The notes under the pieces are model-generated. The model was not told where the DNA came from, searched no databases, and saw nothing but the letters and a program-made list of their open reading frames with translations. From Tritrichomonas foetus (lineage: Eukaryota; Parabasalia; Tritrichomonadida; Tritrichomonadidae): a DNA stretch of 64,000 nt. The position numbers and the translations under genes were made by a program. Positions 21,242-31,248 of this stretch are shown one piece after another. Every line of letters begins with the position of its first letter. Within the stretch, counting starts at the first letter, position 1. The DNA lies in contig MLAK01000673.1 in the NCBI GenBank assembly GCA_001839685.1, positions 962 to 64,961 of the forward strand, written 5' to 3'.

Positions 21242-24223
21242 TCAGTTGTTGGGATTTTCTTCATCGTCGTCTGTGTTTAAGAAGTTTGCAAGTTGGTCAT
21301 CTTCTTCATTATCATGTTCTGGAGCCATTCTCATCTTTGGCATTTCTGTGTCTCCTCTTGGTCTTCTCATGAAGATTATGAAGGCAACAACGGCAGCAGC
21401 AACACCTAAACCGATTAAAACATATTTAACAATTGATGATTTTTCGTCTTCATCATCGTCAGAAAATTGGTGATTTCCTGGTGCGAAGACAGAAACCTGT
21501 TTTACATCATTTATGTAGTAGTCAGCATCACCAACTAGTGCAACATGTGGTGGCTGTCCTGAATAACTTCCATCTTGTTTAAGTTTTGTCAAAATGTGAA
21601 TATCAACTTGGCCATGAACAACTGTGACTCTTTCAGAAATATTATGGAAATCGTCAGTCCATTTGCGGCCAATGAATTGAACATATGCATCATCTCCATC
21701 TGTTCCACTAACATCAATTCTCATCTGTGGAATCATGTCATGGTTATTAATAGTATCATGTGCATTCCACTGGACAACAAGCGGATTATCATCACTTTGT
21801 CCAAGATGTGAAATAAATGTTGGAATTGAATCAAGAAGTCCGCTTAAATCAACAGTAACACTTTTATCTTCACCTTTAAAGAGTGTTACTTTTTCGGAAT
21901 CATCGATTCTAATCTTTGTAAGCTCATGATCACCATTTACAGTGAGATAAAGACTGCATGGTGATAAAAGTCCGAGCTTATCAAGTGAAAATAAGGAGTC
22001 TAAGTCACTTGTCATTCCATCTTGATGAACAAGATAGTTTTCTTTATTGTCATTGGAACTTTTAGAGAATTCACAATTATCATATTCTGCATTATTGAAT
22101 GAATAGAAGCCAGGGTTGGCAAACATTATGTTGACGTCTCGGAAGATGTGTGAAACAGATGAAGTTGTTTCGAAATCTTCTTTAGCACCTTCAATAGAAA
22201 TATATTGACGATGCTCGCCTGATGTCACCAAGAATGAACGTTGTGTGTAGTCATGAAGACCAAAGAATGGACGTTTCTCAGCAGCACTGTTGAAAACAAC
22301 GTATTCAATTAAACGTGTTGGATTTCCAATGGCTGTCTTTGAGATTGAGGTTTCATCAAATGGAATAACTGGTCCAATTGGCTGGCATTTTTCTTCGCAA
22401 TTAGATCCTTCACAAAGGCAATATTTAGATTTGAAGTTTGAAAGAACTCCGTTTTCAAAGAAAGCGCCAGTTCCTTCATGTGCAATAAGTGGTGGTTGGA
22501 ATTTGTATTTTTTGCCATCATAGTCACCTGTTACAAAACATGGATTATTATCATGAATAACTACAATTTTTGCTGTAAGTTGATTTAATTCTGTTGGCCA
22601 TGTGCCAACAAAGTTGATAGTACTTTTGTCGCCTTCAGCATAAATTCTAATTTTAGGTACAGCCGAAACTTTCTTTGGAAAAGATTCCGAAATGGCAAGG
22701 TTAACAGCACCACTGCAATAAAGATACAAATTTGTATGATTTAAGATTGAAACAACAACATCATTAATTTCAATTTCAGTTGGTGAAAGAATTTTCATAC
22801 TAAGCTCAGTTTTAATGATATTTGTTGTATGAAGTTCAACACCTTCTGATGTTGGAATGATTTTTACATCTTGTGAATTTGCATTCTTAAGGGTTGTAAA
22901 GTCAAGACTAAGCTTAGTTGAATTTAATGCAGCTTTTTCTTTGCCTTCATATGAAAAATCAACAGCTTTGAGAATAACATCAGGGAACAAGAAATTGGTT
23001 TTGGAGTGGATTGTTAGAGATGAATATGTATGGAATCCAACATCATCTGTTCCATCGCCAATAACTTCAATGTGTTGTAGGTTATTGCGGCCAGTAACAG
23101 TTAGATTTCTACCACCAAAATGTTCAAGATCGAAAATTGGCTTCTTTGTGGCTTCGGAATTTACAATCAAATATTCAAGTGTTTTATGTGGATTGCCAAT
23201 GATTGTACGATCAATTTGGCCAAATGGGACAATCTTTTGATGTTGACAATAGAAAATGCATTTTTCATTTTCACAAAGGCAATATTTGTTCAAGAAGAGA
23301 ACTTTTTCGTCATTTTTTAAGTATGGGCCTGTGCCAATGTGGTTGAATGTTGGTGGAATAGTACCATTACGGGAATCAATATATAGCCCTCGCCTGCCAT
23401 GATCAAATGTGATTTTTTCAATATACATTAAATCATCATTAAATTGATCTTCATTTATAAAAACATGACATGTTTTCATCATTTTAAAAGTTATATTTGG
23501 AAAATAGTCTTCTGATGTTGGTGGTGAATTAAAAGTGAAATTGATACGACGAGAAGAAAGCTGAATGATAGATTCTCCATGTCTTTCAATTTGGCTGAAA
23601 TCAAAATGAGCTTCAGATTTCGAGCTTGCAAATATTAAATGATGGTCTGACCAAAATTCAACCTTATTGATATCTTCGTTACATATCAAAAATGCTCCTG
23701 ATGTTGGTGGTGAAAAATCGATTGAAGGTGCGATATCATGAAGAGACTGGAAATCGATATCCAAATAATCTTGCTCTAATTCGACAAGGCCGGACGTTGA
23801 TGATGTAATTGATGATTGACGAAGTGTGAGATTGTAAAAATCGTAAACGCCTTTTTTATCTAAATTGATATCGATATTCTGGAAATAATGCGTCAAATTG
23901 GTATCAACGTGTCCTGGTTTGAGTTGGATTGTTTCTCGGCGGTTTGGATCGAGCGATTTGATTTGGAAATTTACATGAGCGAATGACGTGAGATTGAATT
24001 CTGGTTGATAGTCTGTATCATTTTTCATAGTTCCTGCGACTAAAAACAATATATCTTTAGATTTCTTTTGAAGAACTGTTTCAATACTTGTTTGTGAAAA
24101 TGAAAGAACTTTTAAACCGTCACAAACGCTTTCGCAATCAATATACTTCTTCCTGCAAACACAGTAAGAGGCGCCAATGTAGCTGCGGGCGAAAGAGAGA
24201 AATAATGGTAGGCAAAGAATCAT
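21242..24223 (-). CDS. type I surface membrane protein with three cysteine-led modules
   Basis: 993 residues from the ATG of MILCLPLFLSFARSYIGA, a signal peptide; the open frame reaches back 7 codons only to a GTG. The ectodomain holds three modules, each opened by a four-cysteine motif CxCx(4-6)Cx3C: YCVCRKKYIDCESVC (from Cys21), YCLCENEKCIFYC (Cys315) and YCLCEGSNCEEKC (Cys602). Spacing is about 290 residues. Modules 2 and 3 also share a following IGNP-x4-EY-x3-NS-x-A box. The ectodomain is rich in NxS/T sites. A transmembrane helix (VLIGLGVAAAVVAFIIFM) and an acidic 40-residue cytosolic tail close the protein. I recognise no named family. The layout suggests an adhesin or other cell-surface protein, which is inference. 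Confidence 0.75.
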   Translation of the reverse strand: MILCLPLFLSFARSYIGASYCVCRKKYIDCESVCDGLKVLSFSQTSIETVLQKKSKDILFLVAGTMKNDTDYQPEFNLTSFAHVNFQIKSLDPNRRETIQLKPGHVDTNLTHYFQNIDINLDKKGVYDFYNLTLRQSSITSSTSGLVELEQDYLDIDFQSLHDIAPSIDFSPPTSGAFLICNEDINKVEFWSDHHLIFASSKSEAHFDFSQIERHGESIIQLSSRRINFTFNSPPTSEDYFPNITFKMMKTCHVFINEDQFNDDLMYIEKITFDHGRRGLYIDSRNGTIPPTFNHIGTGPYLKNDEKVLFLNKYCLCENEKCIFYCQHQKIVPFGQIDRTIIGNPHKTLEYLIVNSEATKKPIFDLEHFGGRNLTVTGRNNLQHIEVIGDGTDDVGFHTYSSLTIHSKTNFLFPDVILKAVDFSYEGKEKAALNSTKLSLDFTTLKNANSQDVKIIPTSEGVELHTTNIIKTELSMKILSPTEIEINDVVVSILNHTNLYLYCSGAVNLAISESFPKKVSAVPKIRIYAEGDKSTINFVGTWPTELNQLTAKIVVIHDNNPCFVTGDYDGKKYKFQPPLIAHEGTGAFFENGVLSNFKSKYCLCEGSNCEEKCQPIGPVIPFDETSISKTAIGNPTRLIEYVVFNSAAEKRPFFGLHDYTQRSFLVTSGEHRQYISIEGAKEDFETTSSVSHIFRDVNIMFANPGFYSFNNAEYDNCEFSKSSNDNKENYLVHQDGMTSDLDSLFSLDKLGLLSPCSLYLTVNGDHELTKIRIDDSEKVTLFKGEDKSVTVDLSGLLDSIPTFISHLGQSDDNPLVVQWNAHDTINNHDMIPQMRIDVSGTDGDDAYVQFIGRKWTDDFHNISERVTVVHGQVDIHILTKLKQDGSYSGQPPHVALVGDADYYINDVKQVSVFAPGNHQFSDDDEDEKSSIVKYVLIGLGVAAAVVAFIIFMRRPRGDTEMPKMRMAPEHDNEEDDQLANFLNTDDDEENPNN

Positions 24224-24605
24224 TTGGCGAACGTTTATTTTCACCAGACAGAAACCGAAAATTTAATTGGCCAAATGAATATTTTGAAAATGATTTTGCA
24301 CTTTTCAAAGCTTTACGAATATTGCTTGATTTTTTTCCTTTGACAAATATTTCGGAAAAATTGAAAACATATTGAAAACAATCACTTAACTTTTTCAAAT
24401 TTCTCGAAGATAAACTGAGTATCAGAATTATAAAAGTGACCATTTTTTTAAAGATATGGTAAACCAAAAAAAATTCAAATAATAGACACTTAGCAGAAAG
24501 TTTTGTCAGATTTCTATATCCAGCTGTTGTGGAAAAACTTGTCCAATGAATTGAGAAAATTGAAGATTTAAATGATGATTTACAAACATTTTATTAATAG
24601 TATAT
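24224..24605. other. intergenic, no gene recognised
   Basis: Upstream region of the surface-protein gene. A protein-like + strand reading across the signal-peptide region is a shadow of that gene. No RNA or promoter box stood out. Confidence 0.35.
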
Positions 24606-24715
24606 TATACCTCTGCATTACAACCAAACTTGAACAAGATTACTACCTAGCTTGGTCAATTCTAAAGGCGAATCTGAATATATGGCTTAACTTTTGGTCG
24701 TATTGCAGAGGTATA
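24606..24715 (+). mobile_element. MITE-like element, copy 1 (110 bp)
   Basis: Ends are TATACCTCTGCA (24606-24617) and TGCAGAGGTATA (24704-24715). The inverted repeat extends to about 25 bp with few mismatches (TACAACCAAA versus TACGACCAAA). The outer TA on each side fits a TA target duplication. Internally it shares the 17-bp block CAATTCTAAAGGCGAAT with copy 4. It has no coding capacity, so any movement would need a transposase in trans, as for Tc1/mariner-type MITEs. Confidence 0.75.
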
Positions 24716-24776
24716 TAGTATGTTTAAAATAATAAAACTAACATCACTAAATGGTGAAATTAATTCATAGTATGTA

Positions 24777-27700
24777 TTAGCCAATAATTTCTAGAGAAAA
24801 GTTCAGATGAGCTGACTTATTCCAGAGATAAGCATTTCCTTCGATATCAATTGAAACAAACGCTCGTTTCTCAGAATCAATAGTAATCGATCGAATTCTG
24901 TTCTTATGTTTTGACATGAGCGGTTTAACATCAACACCTTTATTGTCAAAATATATAAGTAAAATTCTTCCAGATTCAGTACCACAGATCACCGTTCGTT
25001 TTTCATCACGATTTTGAAGCTGTATAACCGCAACAGCTGTTATTAGATCTTGTAATTCAAAAGATAAGTGAAGATTTATATTGTAATCAAAAATCTGAAT
25101 TCCATTTGCAGTAGAGATAACTAAATTTCGGTTATACTCGTCAAATGCAATTGTGGTAATTTTTGATTGAAGTTTTATTTTTTTAATAGCTAACCCATTA
25201 ACTGCACAAAACAAAATAACCGTTTCATCAGTGAATGATGCACATGTCATATCTTCACCTGAAATAATGGTATAAGGATTTTCGAGAAGATTAAATTCAC
25301 AAATTTTTTCAATTTTGGATGGTATCAAATTTTTAAATATTACACGATATACTTCAGTATAGCCAAACGAATAATCAATATTGAAGAAAACACCATTTGC
25401 AGATACAGAAATATGTGTAGTATATTGGTATCTAGTTCCCGACTTTTCAATTATCTTTTCAAAAGAATCAGATGAGCTTTTATATTTTAAAAGTAAAGTA
25501 TATTTATTTGCATCTATTTCTATAGCATAATATCGGCATGATCCACAGATTGATTTCGTAACTATAGCTTTATCTTTGATTAAATAAATATTTCTATGTA
25601 TTTGAATTGATTCATTGAATAAGTTATGTTGAATAATTCGAGATTTAGTTACAATGAATGGAACAGGCGGTGAAACATCAATTTTTTCTACATTGTTTTT
25701 CATAAGAAAACTTTCATCATAAACTAGATTTAATTTATCAAGAGAATTTATTTCTTTATTTGTTAGGAAGCTAAGCATTGAAAGCATATCATTAGTCGAA
25801 ATAATTCTATATTGCCATTGCTGAAATACTTCTTTTTTGTTTGGAATTGGAAAAGGAAAAGGATTGGTGAATTTTATTGAAACAGGCGAAAAGAAAACTA
25901 GCTCAAAATGACCATTAAAAATCGTCGAAATTTCAATATGATTTTTCGTATAGTTTTTGATATAGATAATTGAATTTCTTTGTATAGTTAATAAAATTTG
26001 AGATCCATAAAGTTCGGATTTTCCAAAGTTACCACAAAAAACATTCTGTAAAAAAATATCTCGATTATTTGCGTCATTATCTCTAATAAAGTAAAATTCA
26101 TTATCATTTAGCATTTTGGTATATGTCTGAATCAAAATTTTATTTTTATATATAAATAAAATAGATGGAATTTCAATATCATCAAATCTAAATATGCAAT
26201 TGGAAAATGAGTTTGGAGCTCCATAAAAATCTTTAAATATATCTAGCAAATTGACTGGAGTATCGCTTAAAAAATGATATTGGAATTTAATAGTCTTTTT
26301 AAAATGTTTTATGGTTTCACTTTTTGTATTTTGATTGTTAGTAGCTAATTCATTAAATACTGACTGCAATTTAATTGGAGTCTTCATATTATACCAATGA
26401 TGCTTTGAGTCTATTTGGAATTTTGGGTTAAATCGACAAATTTTCTTGCTAGTTTTCTTCAATAAATTTTTCCATTCGTTTCTTTCATCAAATAAAGACG
26501 AAATAATTTCAAAATATTTTAAATTTTGACAAACAAAAAAGGCTAACATTAAATGTTTTACATTTGTGTAATATTTGAAATAATTAACATCAAATGAAAT
26601 TCGATTAATTTCTTGTGCAATTCTTTGCTTTTCTGTCGGAATTCTATTTTTGCGTTGTTGTGCAAAAGTGTGAAATTCGTTAGAAGATTCTTTCCATTCT
26701 TTTTCAATCATTTTTAAGCTATTAACACTCATTTGAATGGTTTTATTCAGAATTTTCTTAATTATTACTGAATCATTCTCATTTGGAATATAGTTAAGTG
26801 AAAACTTTTTAATAAATTCACTGAATAATTCACTTTCGTTATGCGAGAAAACGATAAAAGCAAAAAGCCAAGAATAAAGTGATCCTGAGCATTTTACAAT
26901 AAATGAAAAAAGATTCATATTTACTGTTAATAATGAAAAAGCCATTTTGAAATGTGAATATGGTAAAGAATTAAATAGACTAATCAAGATAGGATTTATT
27001 TGAGATGCTATACTGGCAACTTCTTTTTCATTATAACGTGACTGAACAATTTTGAGAACAGCGAAAATATCAGACATTAAAATAATTGTATTTTGATTAA
27101 GTAATTGAAGGGCACTCAAAACACTCACATATTCAATAATATGTGATATTTTTTCGATAGAATTTGATGGAATTCTACCTAATAAAGAATGCACAAATGT
27201 TGATAATAAGGGATTATTATTATCATCTGAAACCATTGAATATAAAAGCGAGTCAATATTCTGAATCGAACAAATGGAAATAATAGACATAATAAAATCT
27301 AAAATTGGAGATTGAGCAAACCAGTCGTTAATCACTTCATTAGATGTAGCAAAGGTAATTGGAAGAGGAAAATCAAAATTAGTAAGAATCGTTGATATTA
27401 TTTGTTGTAAAAAAGAAGAGTAAGATACTGGGCTTGATGATGATGGGAAATTAAACTTTGCTAGTACTTTTTCTTTGGATATCCAAAGCTCATCGCTTAC
27501 TTCAGGAAATTGATTAATGGTTAAAATAATTGGCTGTGAAGAATTATCTCTAATACTTTGAATATTATTAAAAAGTGATTGGTAAGTAAAGATAAATGGA
27601 ATGAAATTTAATATAAAGGAAACACATAAATTATCTTCAAATATATTATTAATGTTTTCAATACAATATGTAATTGCATTATTGGTTAATTCTCCGATTT

Positions 27701-30700
27701 CACTGATGACTTTATTGATACTTGTACTGTTTTTAGAATAAAAATAAATTAAAGCTAATGATGCGGACCAAATCAAAGAAATGATCACAGAATAATTTTT
27801 TATCTTTATTGCAGAATTCCATACACTTTTTAAATGTGACAATTGTGATAATTTGGAAAGAAATATAAAATCAGGTTCAAAATAAATTTCATCACTTTCA
27901 GAATGAATCACAATTTCTGTAATAAAATCAAAAAGTAATGAACAGAGTGAATTTGATGATACAATGAATAACGACTTTATTTCACTAAAAGGAAAATAAG
28001 CTTTAAAAAACTTACAATTTTCTGTGGTAATTACCGACGAGATTGTTAAAACCAAAATTTCCTGTATATTTGTACTTTCTCGAAATTCAATTTGACTCCA
28101 CGTTGGATTCAAATGGGTTAAAGTCGGTGCAATTTTAATAATTGATGAAATATACTTCGTAAGATTTGGAATATCTTGAAGATATGAACAAATTATTTGA
28201 GCGACATTGCATTCATCTGAATAAACCAGAGTAGCATTAGCAATAAAAGTTACAAGCATGATCTCATTTTTCCACATATGAATTGGGAAATGATTTAAAA
28301 TTGAGCTAAGTAATAAATCAGGTGCATATATATGCCAAAGCTTTGAATCAAATACCAATTCGAATAATAATGTGATTGTTGGTTTTTGAGTTTTAAGCGC
28401 TTTTAAAAACATATTACTGTTTAGTTTTTGTTGTGACTTTTTAATAACGGAGATAAATTCATACCAATTTAATATTGGATTGATTTCATGCATTGCCATT
28501 AAAAGGTTAAAAAACGATTCAAACAGTGAAAAAGTTTCACATTTTGCAATTAGTTTTAGAACAACTTGAAATGAAGCAATATGTTTTGGAAATCCAAAAT
28601 AAGGAACAAGAAAAGAATTTGATGGGATTTCTTGATTGATTGATAAATTCAGAATTGATGAACAGTCATATTTATTGCAAAACGAAGGACCTTTTTCATA
28701 TAAATCATGGATTGATTGTGGAAAACTTTTGAAAACTCTGATTGCTTTCCCAATAAATAAAATGGAATCTGTATGATTCATAAAAGTGAAATTATTAAAT
28801 GCTTGTACTTTTTTCTTAGTTTGTAATTGAATAGTTTTAGAATTAACAGAAAAAGTCAAATAATTATTCATTACAGTGCCAAGGAAAATAAGGTTCCATT
28901 TAGAAGGATCAATATCAATACTATATTCTATCTCATCGTAACTTATTTGTAGCTTCTTTGATGATATAAATATCATTAAGGACTCATCACATCCAAACAT
29001 TTGGGTAAGCTTTAAGCAGGGGTTCTTAATTTTAAACCAAAAAGAAAAAGCAGGTGAAGCAGATTGAAAGGTTAATACATCATCATCCATGTACATTTGA
29101 TAAAACGAGAAATGGTCAAGAGTTTGATCACAAAATTGGATTAGTTTTAATGGATATTCAAATAAAAGTGGATGATGTTTGGCAGTTATATATCTATTTC
29201 CAAAAAGATTTATAAATGGAATATTATATATAGAATTTGTGAGATTCCAATCAATAAATTTTTCACCTAGAAATACGATATTTTGTGGATCAATACTTTG
29301 ATCTTTATCATCAAGATACATAAACAATGATCTAATTCTAATTGGTGAATAAACTAAAATCCTATTTCCAAAAACCATTTTCCTCATCGAATCTTGGGAA
29401 ACTTTGAAAATTGGATGATTTTTATTAAGTGAAAGAATTTTATCTTCAAGTTGTTCATAACCTTGATACTTCACCATATGAGATATCAATTCAACAACCA
29501 AATCTATGAATGTATTATCATGAATTGAAGAATTCAGTGAGTTAATTGACTCAAAATTAAACATTTTGGAATCAAATATCCAATTAACTCCACCGCTTAA
29601 AACAAAAGAATTTTGTGAAGTTTTTGATTCTAAAAATGCATTAATTAAAATTTGTATGTATGAAGAATCATTTTGATAATCAATTGCAGCAAAAAGAGTT
29701 TTCATGTTTTCAACTGTTGGTGATTCTTTAATAAATGTTGAACAAATTCCAATGAATTGACTTTTTTCAATTTGTGAAATCATTCCGCATAATTTTGCAA
29801 AATAACAATTTTGTTCTGTTGATAATAAATATGTTGAATGGCAAATATTATAAAAATCAGGATTATTTATAATTGATAAAAATGCATCTGATGTAGTATG
29901 TAAGAAAAATACTTCTAAAAATAAAGAATCATTAAGATTTTGATAAGTTAACAAATTTTGGGTTATTAACTTAGATATCATGGTTAAAATTCGATTAGCT
30001 GTATCAGTTTTTAGTGAACAATGTTTTAAGGAAATAAATAAATAAGGAAGTGATAATGAAACTAATAAAGGTGATTTGGTATTTAAAAAGGTTAAAAACC
30101 CTAAAAGTTTGTTTATTTTTGGATGAGCCATTTTAAACCATAAAGTAATTTTACATTTTTGTAGAAGTTCAGGTTGAATTCTAATTATTTGATACATCAT
30201 GTCAAAATATATGTGCTCATTTTTTGGATTGTTTTGATAAAGCTTCAAAAGATGATCAATCAAAGATGCTTCACAACTTGATACTACAAAAAATGAATAA
30301 TAGCTTGGTCTTGTATTTTCTGGAAGTAAAGAAACTAATGAATCATATGCATCAAAGCCTCCTAATTTAAAAAATAAATCAATTGTTCCAAGTGAAACAT
30401 CAGAAACTTTAGATATAAATGTTGCAACAAATTTTGTTATGATTTCACATTGGGAATTTAAAGAAATGATATATTTGTTGATTAGTTCAACAAAACATGA
30501 AATAAATGTCTCAATTGAAATGTTTTTGAAATAAATTGGTTTTGGACAAACAAAACACAATTCAAAAAGTGTCTTTTCGTAATTAAAAAAATGGGATTTC
30601 ATTAAAATTTTGGTTAAAATAAATTCAAATAAGCCAGATTTGAACAATTTCATAAAATAATCTTCATTCGAAATATGCTGTGTTAAAATTGGATTGATAG

Positions 30701-31100
30701 TCATCAAAATTTCTGGGCATTCTGCGAAATTAAGGCAACTTCCTTTGAAAATTGATTTTATTACGAGTGTGTTGAAAGTTGTATTGTAAATTTTGTGGAT
30801 CAAAGATAAAGATTTTGCTGTTTCGAGAGCAGATGCAACACTCTTCATCCCAAAATCAATGTTTTCATATATGAAATTTTTGCAAGTATTTAGCTTGTCG
30901 TTTGGTAAATCTGGTGTATCATGATTGTTCATTAAATAAATGAAATTCATTAAGAATTTTAAATAATGATGATTTTTTTGATCCATTTCATTAGAATTAC
31001 GAAAATTCGATATTTCCTCAAAAACCACTTCACAGGCTCTTGCTAATGACTCTGAATTGTCGATAAAGCATGGATTGCTATTTAAGCATTTCTGGCTCAT
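24777..31100 (-). CDS. BEACH-family giant scaffold with most of the BEACH domain missing
   Basis: 2107 residues from the first ATG (MSQKCLNSN). N-terminal armadillo/HEAT-like helical region (1-650), concanavalin A-like domain (about 670-810, from MDDDVLTFQSASPAFSFWFK), a second helical region, a PH-BEACH-like domain (about 1620-1750, with ILLTIQRNSIIYIKNYTKN), then BEACH entry QQWQYRIISTNDMLSMLSFL at Trp1762. In intact relatives this continues for about 280 residues. Here it breaks off after about 35, without any GALN, RVEPF or GxKxRG boxes, and goes straight into WD-like blades (PFIVTKSRIIQHN to the C-terminus). The frame is unbroken, so the loss looks like a clean in-frame deletion tolerated by selection. 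Likely a trafficking scaffold without BEACH activity. Confidence 0.75.
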   Translation of the reverse strand: MSQKCLNSNPCFIDNSESLARACEVVFEEISNFRNSNEMDQKNHHYLKFLMNFIYLMNNHDTPDLPNDKLNTCKNFIYENIDFGMKSVASALETAKSLSLIHKIYNTTFNTLVIKSIFKGSCLNFAECPEILMTINPILTQHISNEDYFMKLFKSGLFEFILTKILMKSHFFNYEKTLFELCFVCPKPIYFKNISIETFISCFVELINKYIISLNSQCEIITKFVATFISKVSDVSLGTIDLFFKLGGFDAYDSLVSLLPENTRPSYYSFFVVSSCEASLIDHLLKLYQNNPKNEHIYFDMMYQIIRIQPELLQKCKITLWFKMAHPKINKLLGFLTFLNTKSPLLVSLSLPYLFISLKHCSLKTDTANRILTMISKLITQNLLTYQNLNDSLFLEVFFLHTTSDAFLSIINNPDFYNICHSTYLLSTEQNCYFAKLCGMISQIEKSQFIGICSTFIKESPTVENMKTLFAAIDYQNDSSYIQILINAFLESKTSQNSFVLSGGVNWIFDSKMFNFESINSLNSSIHDNTFIDLVVELISHMVKYQGYEQLEDKILSLNKNHPIFKVSQDSMRKMVFGNRILVYSPIRIRSLFMYLDDKDQSIDPQNIVFLGEKFIDWNLTNSIYNIPFINLFGNRYITAKHHPLLFEYPLKLIQFCDQTLDHFSFYQMYMDDDVLTFQSASPAFSFWFKIKNPCLKLTQMFGCDESLMIFISSKKLQISYDEIEYSIDIDPSKWNLIFLGTVMNNYLTFSVNSKTIQLQTKKKVQAFNNFTFMNHTDSILFIGKAIRVFKSFPQSIHDLYEKGPSFCNKYDCSSILNLSINQEIPSNSFLVPYFGFPKHIASFQVVLKLIAKCETFSLFESFFNLLMAMHEINPILNWYEFISVIKKSQQKLNSNMFLKALKTQKPTITLLFELVFDSKLWHIYAPDLLLSSILNHFPIHMWKNEIMLVTFIANATLVYSDECNVAQIICSYLQDIPNLTKYISSIIKIAPTLTHLNPTWSQIEFRESTNIQEILVLTISSVITTENCKFFKAYFPFSEIKSLFIVSSNSLCSLLFDFITEIVIHSESDEIYFEPDFIFLSKLSQLSHLKSVWNSAIKIKNYSVIISLIWSASLALIYFYSKNSTSINKVISEIGELTNNAITYCIENINNIFEDNLCVSFILNFIPFIFTYQSLFNNIQSIRDNSSQPIILTINQFPEVSDELWISKEKVLAKFNFPSSSSPVSYSSFLQQIISTILTNFDFPLPITFATSNEVINDWFAQSPILDFIMSIISICSIQNIDSLLYSMVSDDNNNPLLSTFVHSLLGRIPSNSIEKISHIIEYVSVLSALQLLNQNTIILMSDIFAVLKIVQSRYNEKEVASIASQINPILISLFNSLPYSHFKMAFSLLTVNMNLFSFIVKCSGSLYSWLFAFIVFSHNESELFSEFIKKFSLNYIPNENDSVIIKKILNKTIQMSVNSLKMIEKEWKESSNEFHTFAQQRKNRIPTEKQRIAQEINRISFDVNYFKYYTNVKHLMLAFFVCQNLKYFEIISSLFDERNEWKNLLKKTSKKICRFNPKFQIDSKHHWYNMKTPIKLQSVFNELATNNQNTKSETIKHFKKTIKFQYHFLSDTPVNLLDIFKDFYGAPNSFSNCIFRFDDIEIPSILFIYKNKILIQTYTKMLNDNEFYFIRDNDANNRDIFLQNVFCGNFGKSELYGSQILLTIQRNSIIYIKNYTKNHIEISTIFNGHFELVFFSPVSIKFTNPFPFPIPNKKEVFQQWQYRIISTNDMLSMLSFLTNKEINSLDKLNLVYDESFLMKNNVEKIDVSPPVPFIVTKSRIIQHNLFNESIQIHRNIYLIKDKAIVTKSICGSCRYYAIEIDANKYTLLLKYKSSSDSFEKIIEKSGTRYQYTTHISVSANGVFFNIDYSFGYTEVYRVIFKNLIPSKIEKICEFNLLENPYTIISGEDMTCASFTDETVILFCAVNGLAIKKIKLQSKITTIAFDEYNRNLVISTANGIQIFDYNINLHLSFELQDLITAVAVIQLQNRDEKRTVICGTESGRILLIYFDNKGVDVKPLMSKHKNRIRSITIDSEKRAFVSIDIEGNAYLWNKSAHLNFSLEIIG

Positions 31101-31248
31101 TTTCTGAGCTTTTGCCAAATATATTGAAAATTGAATACATTATGAACTTTTTAAATAAAAACAGATCAAAGTCGAGCATAGCGGAATAACAAAATAAAAT
31201 ACATTTTATAAAATATACAGTCGCATTAAATTCATGCAAAACATTAAA

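Noticed and set aside
22857..23240. 127-codon + strand frame inside the surface-protein gene
   Set aside because: Antisense shadow; the minus-strand frame has signal peptide, repeated cysteine motifs and anchor.
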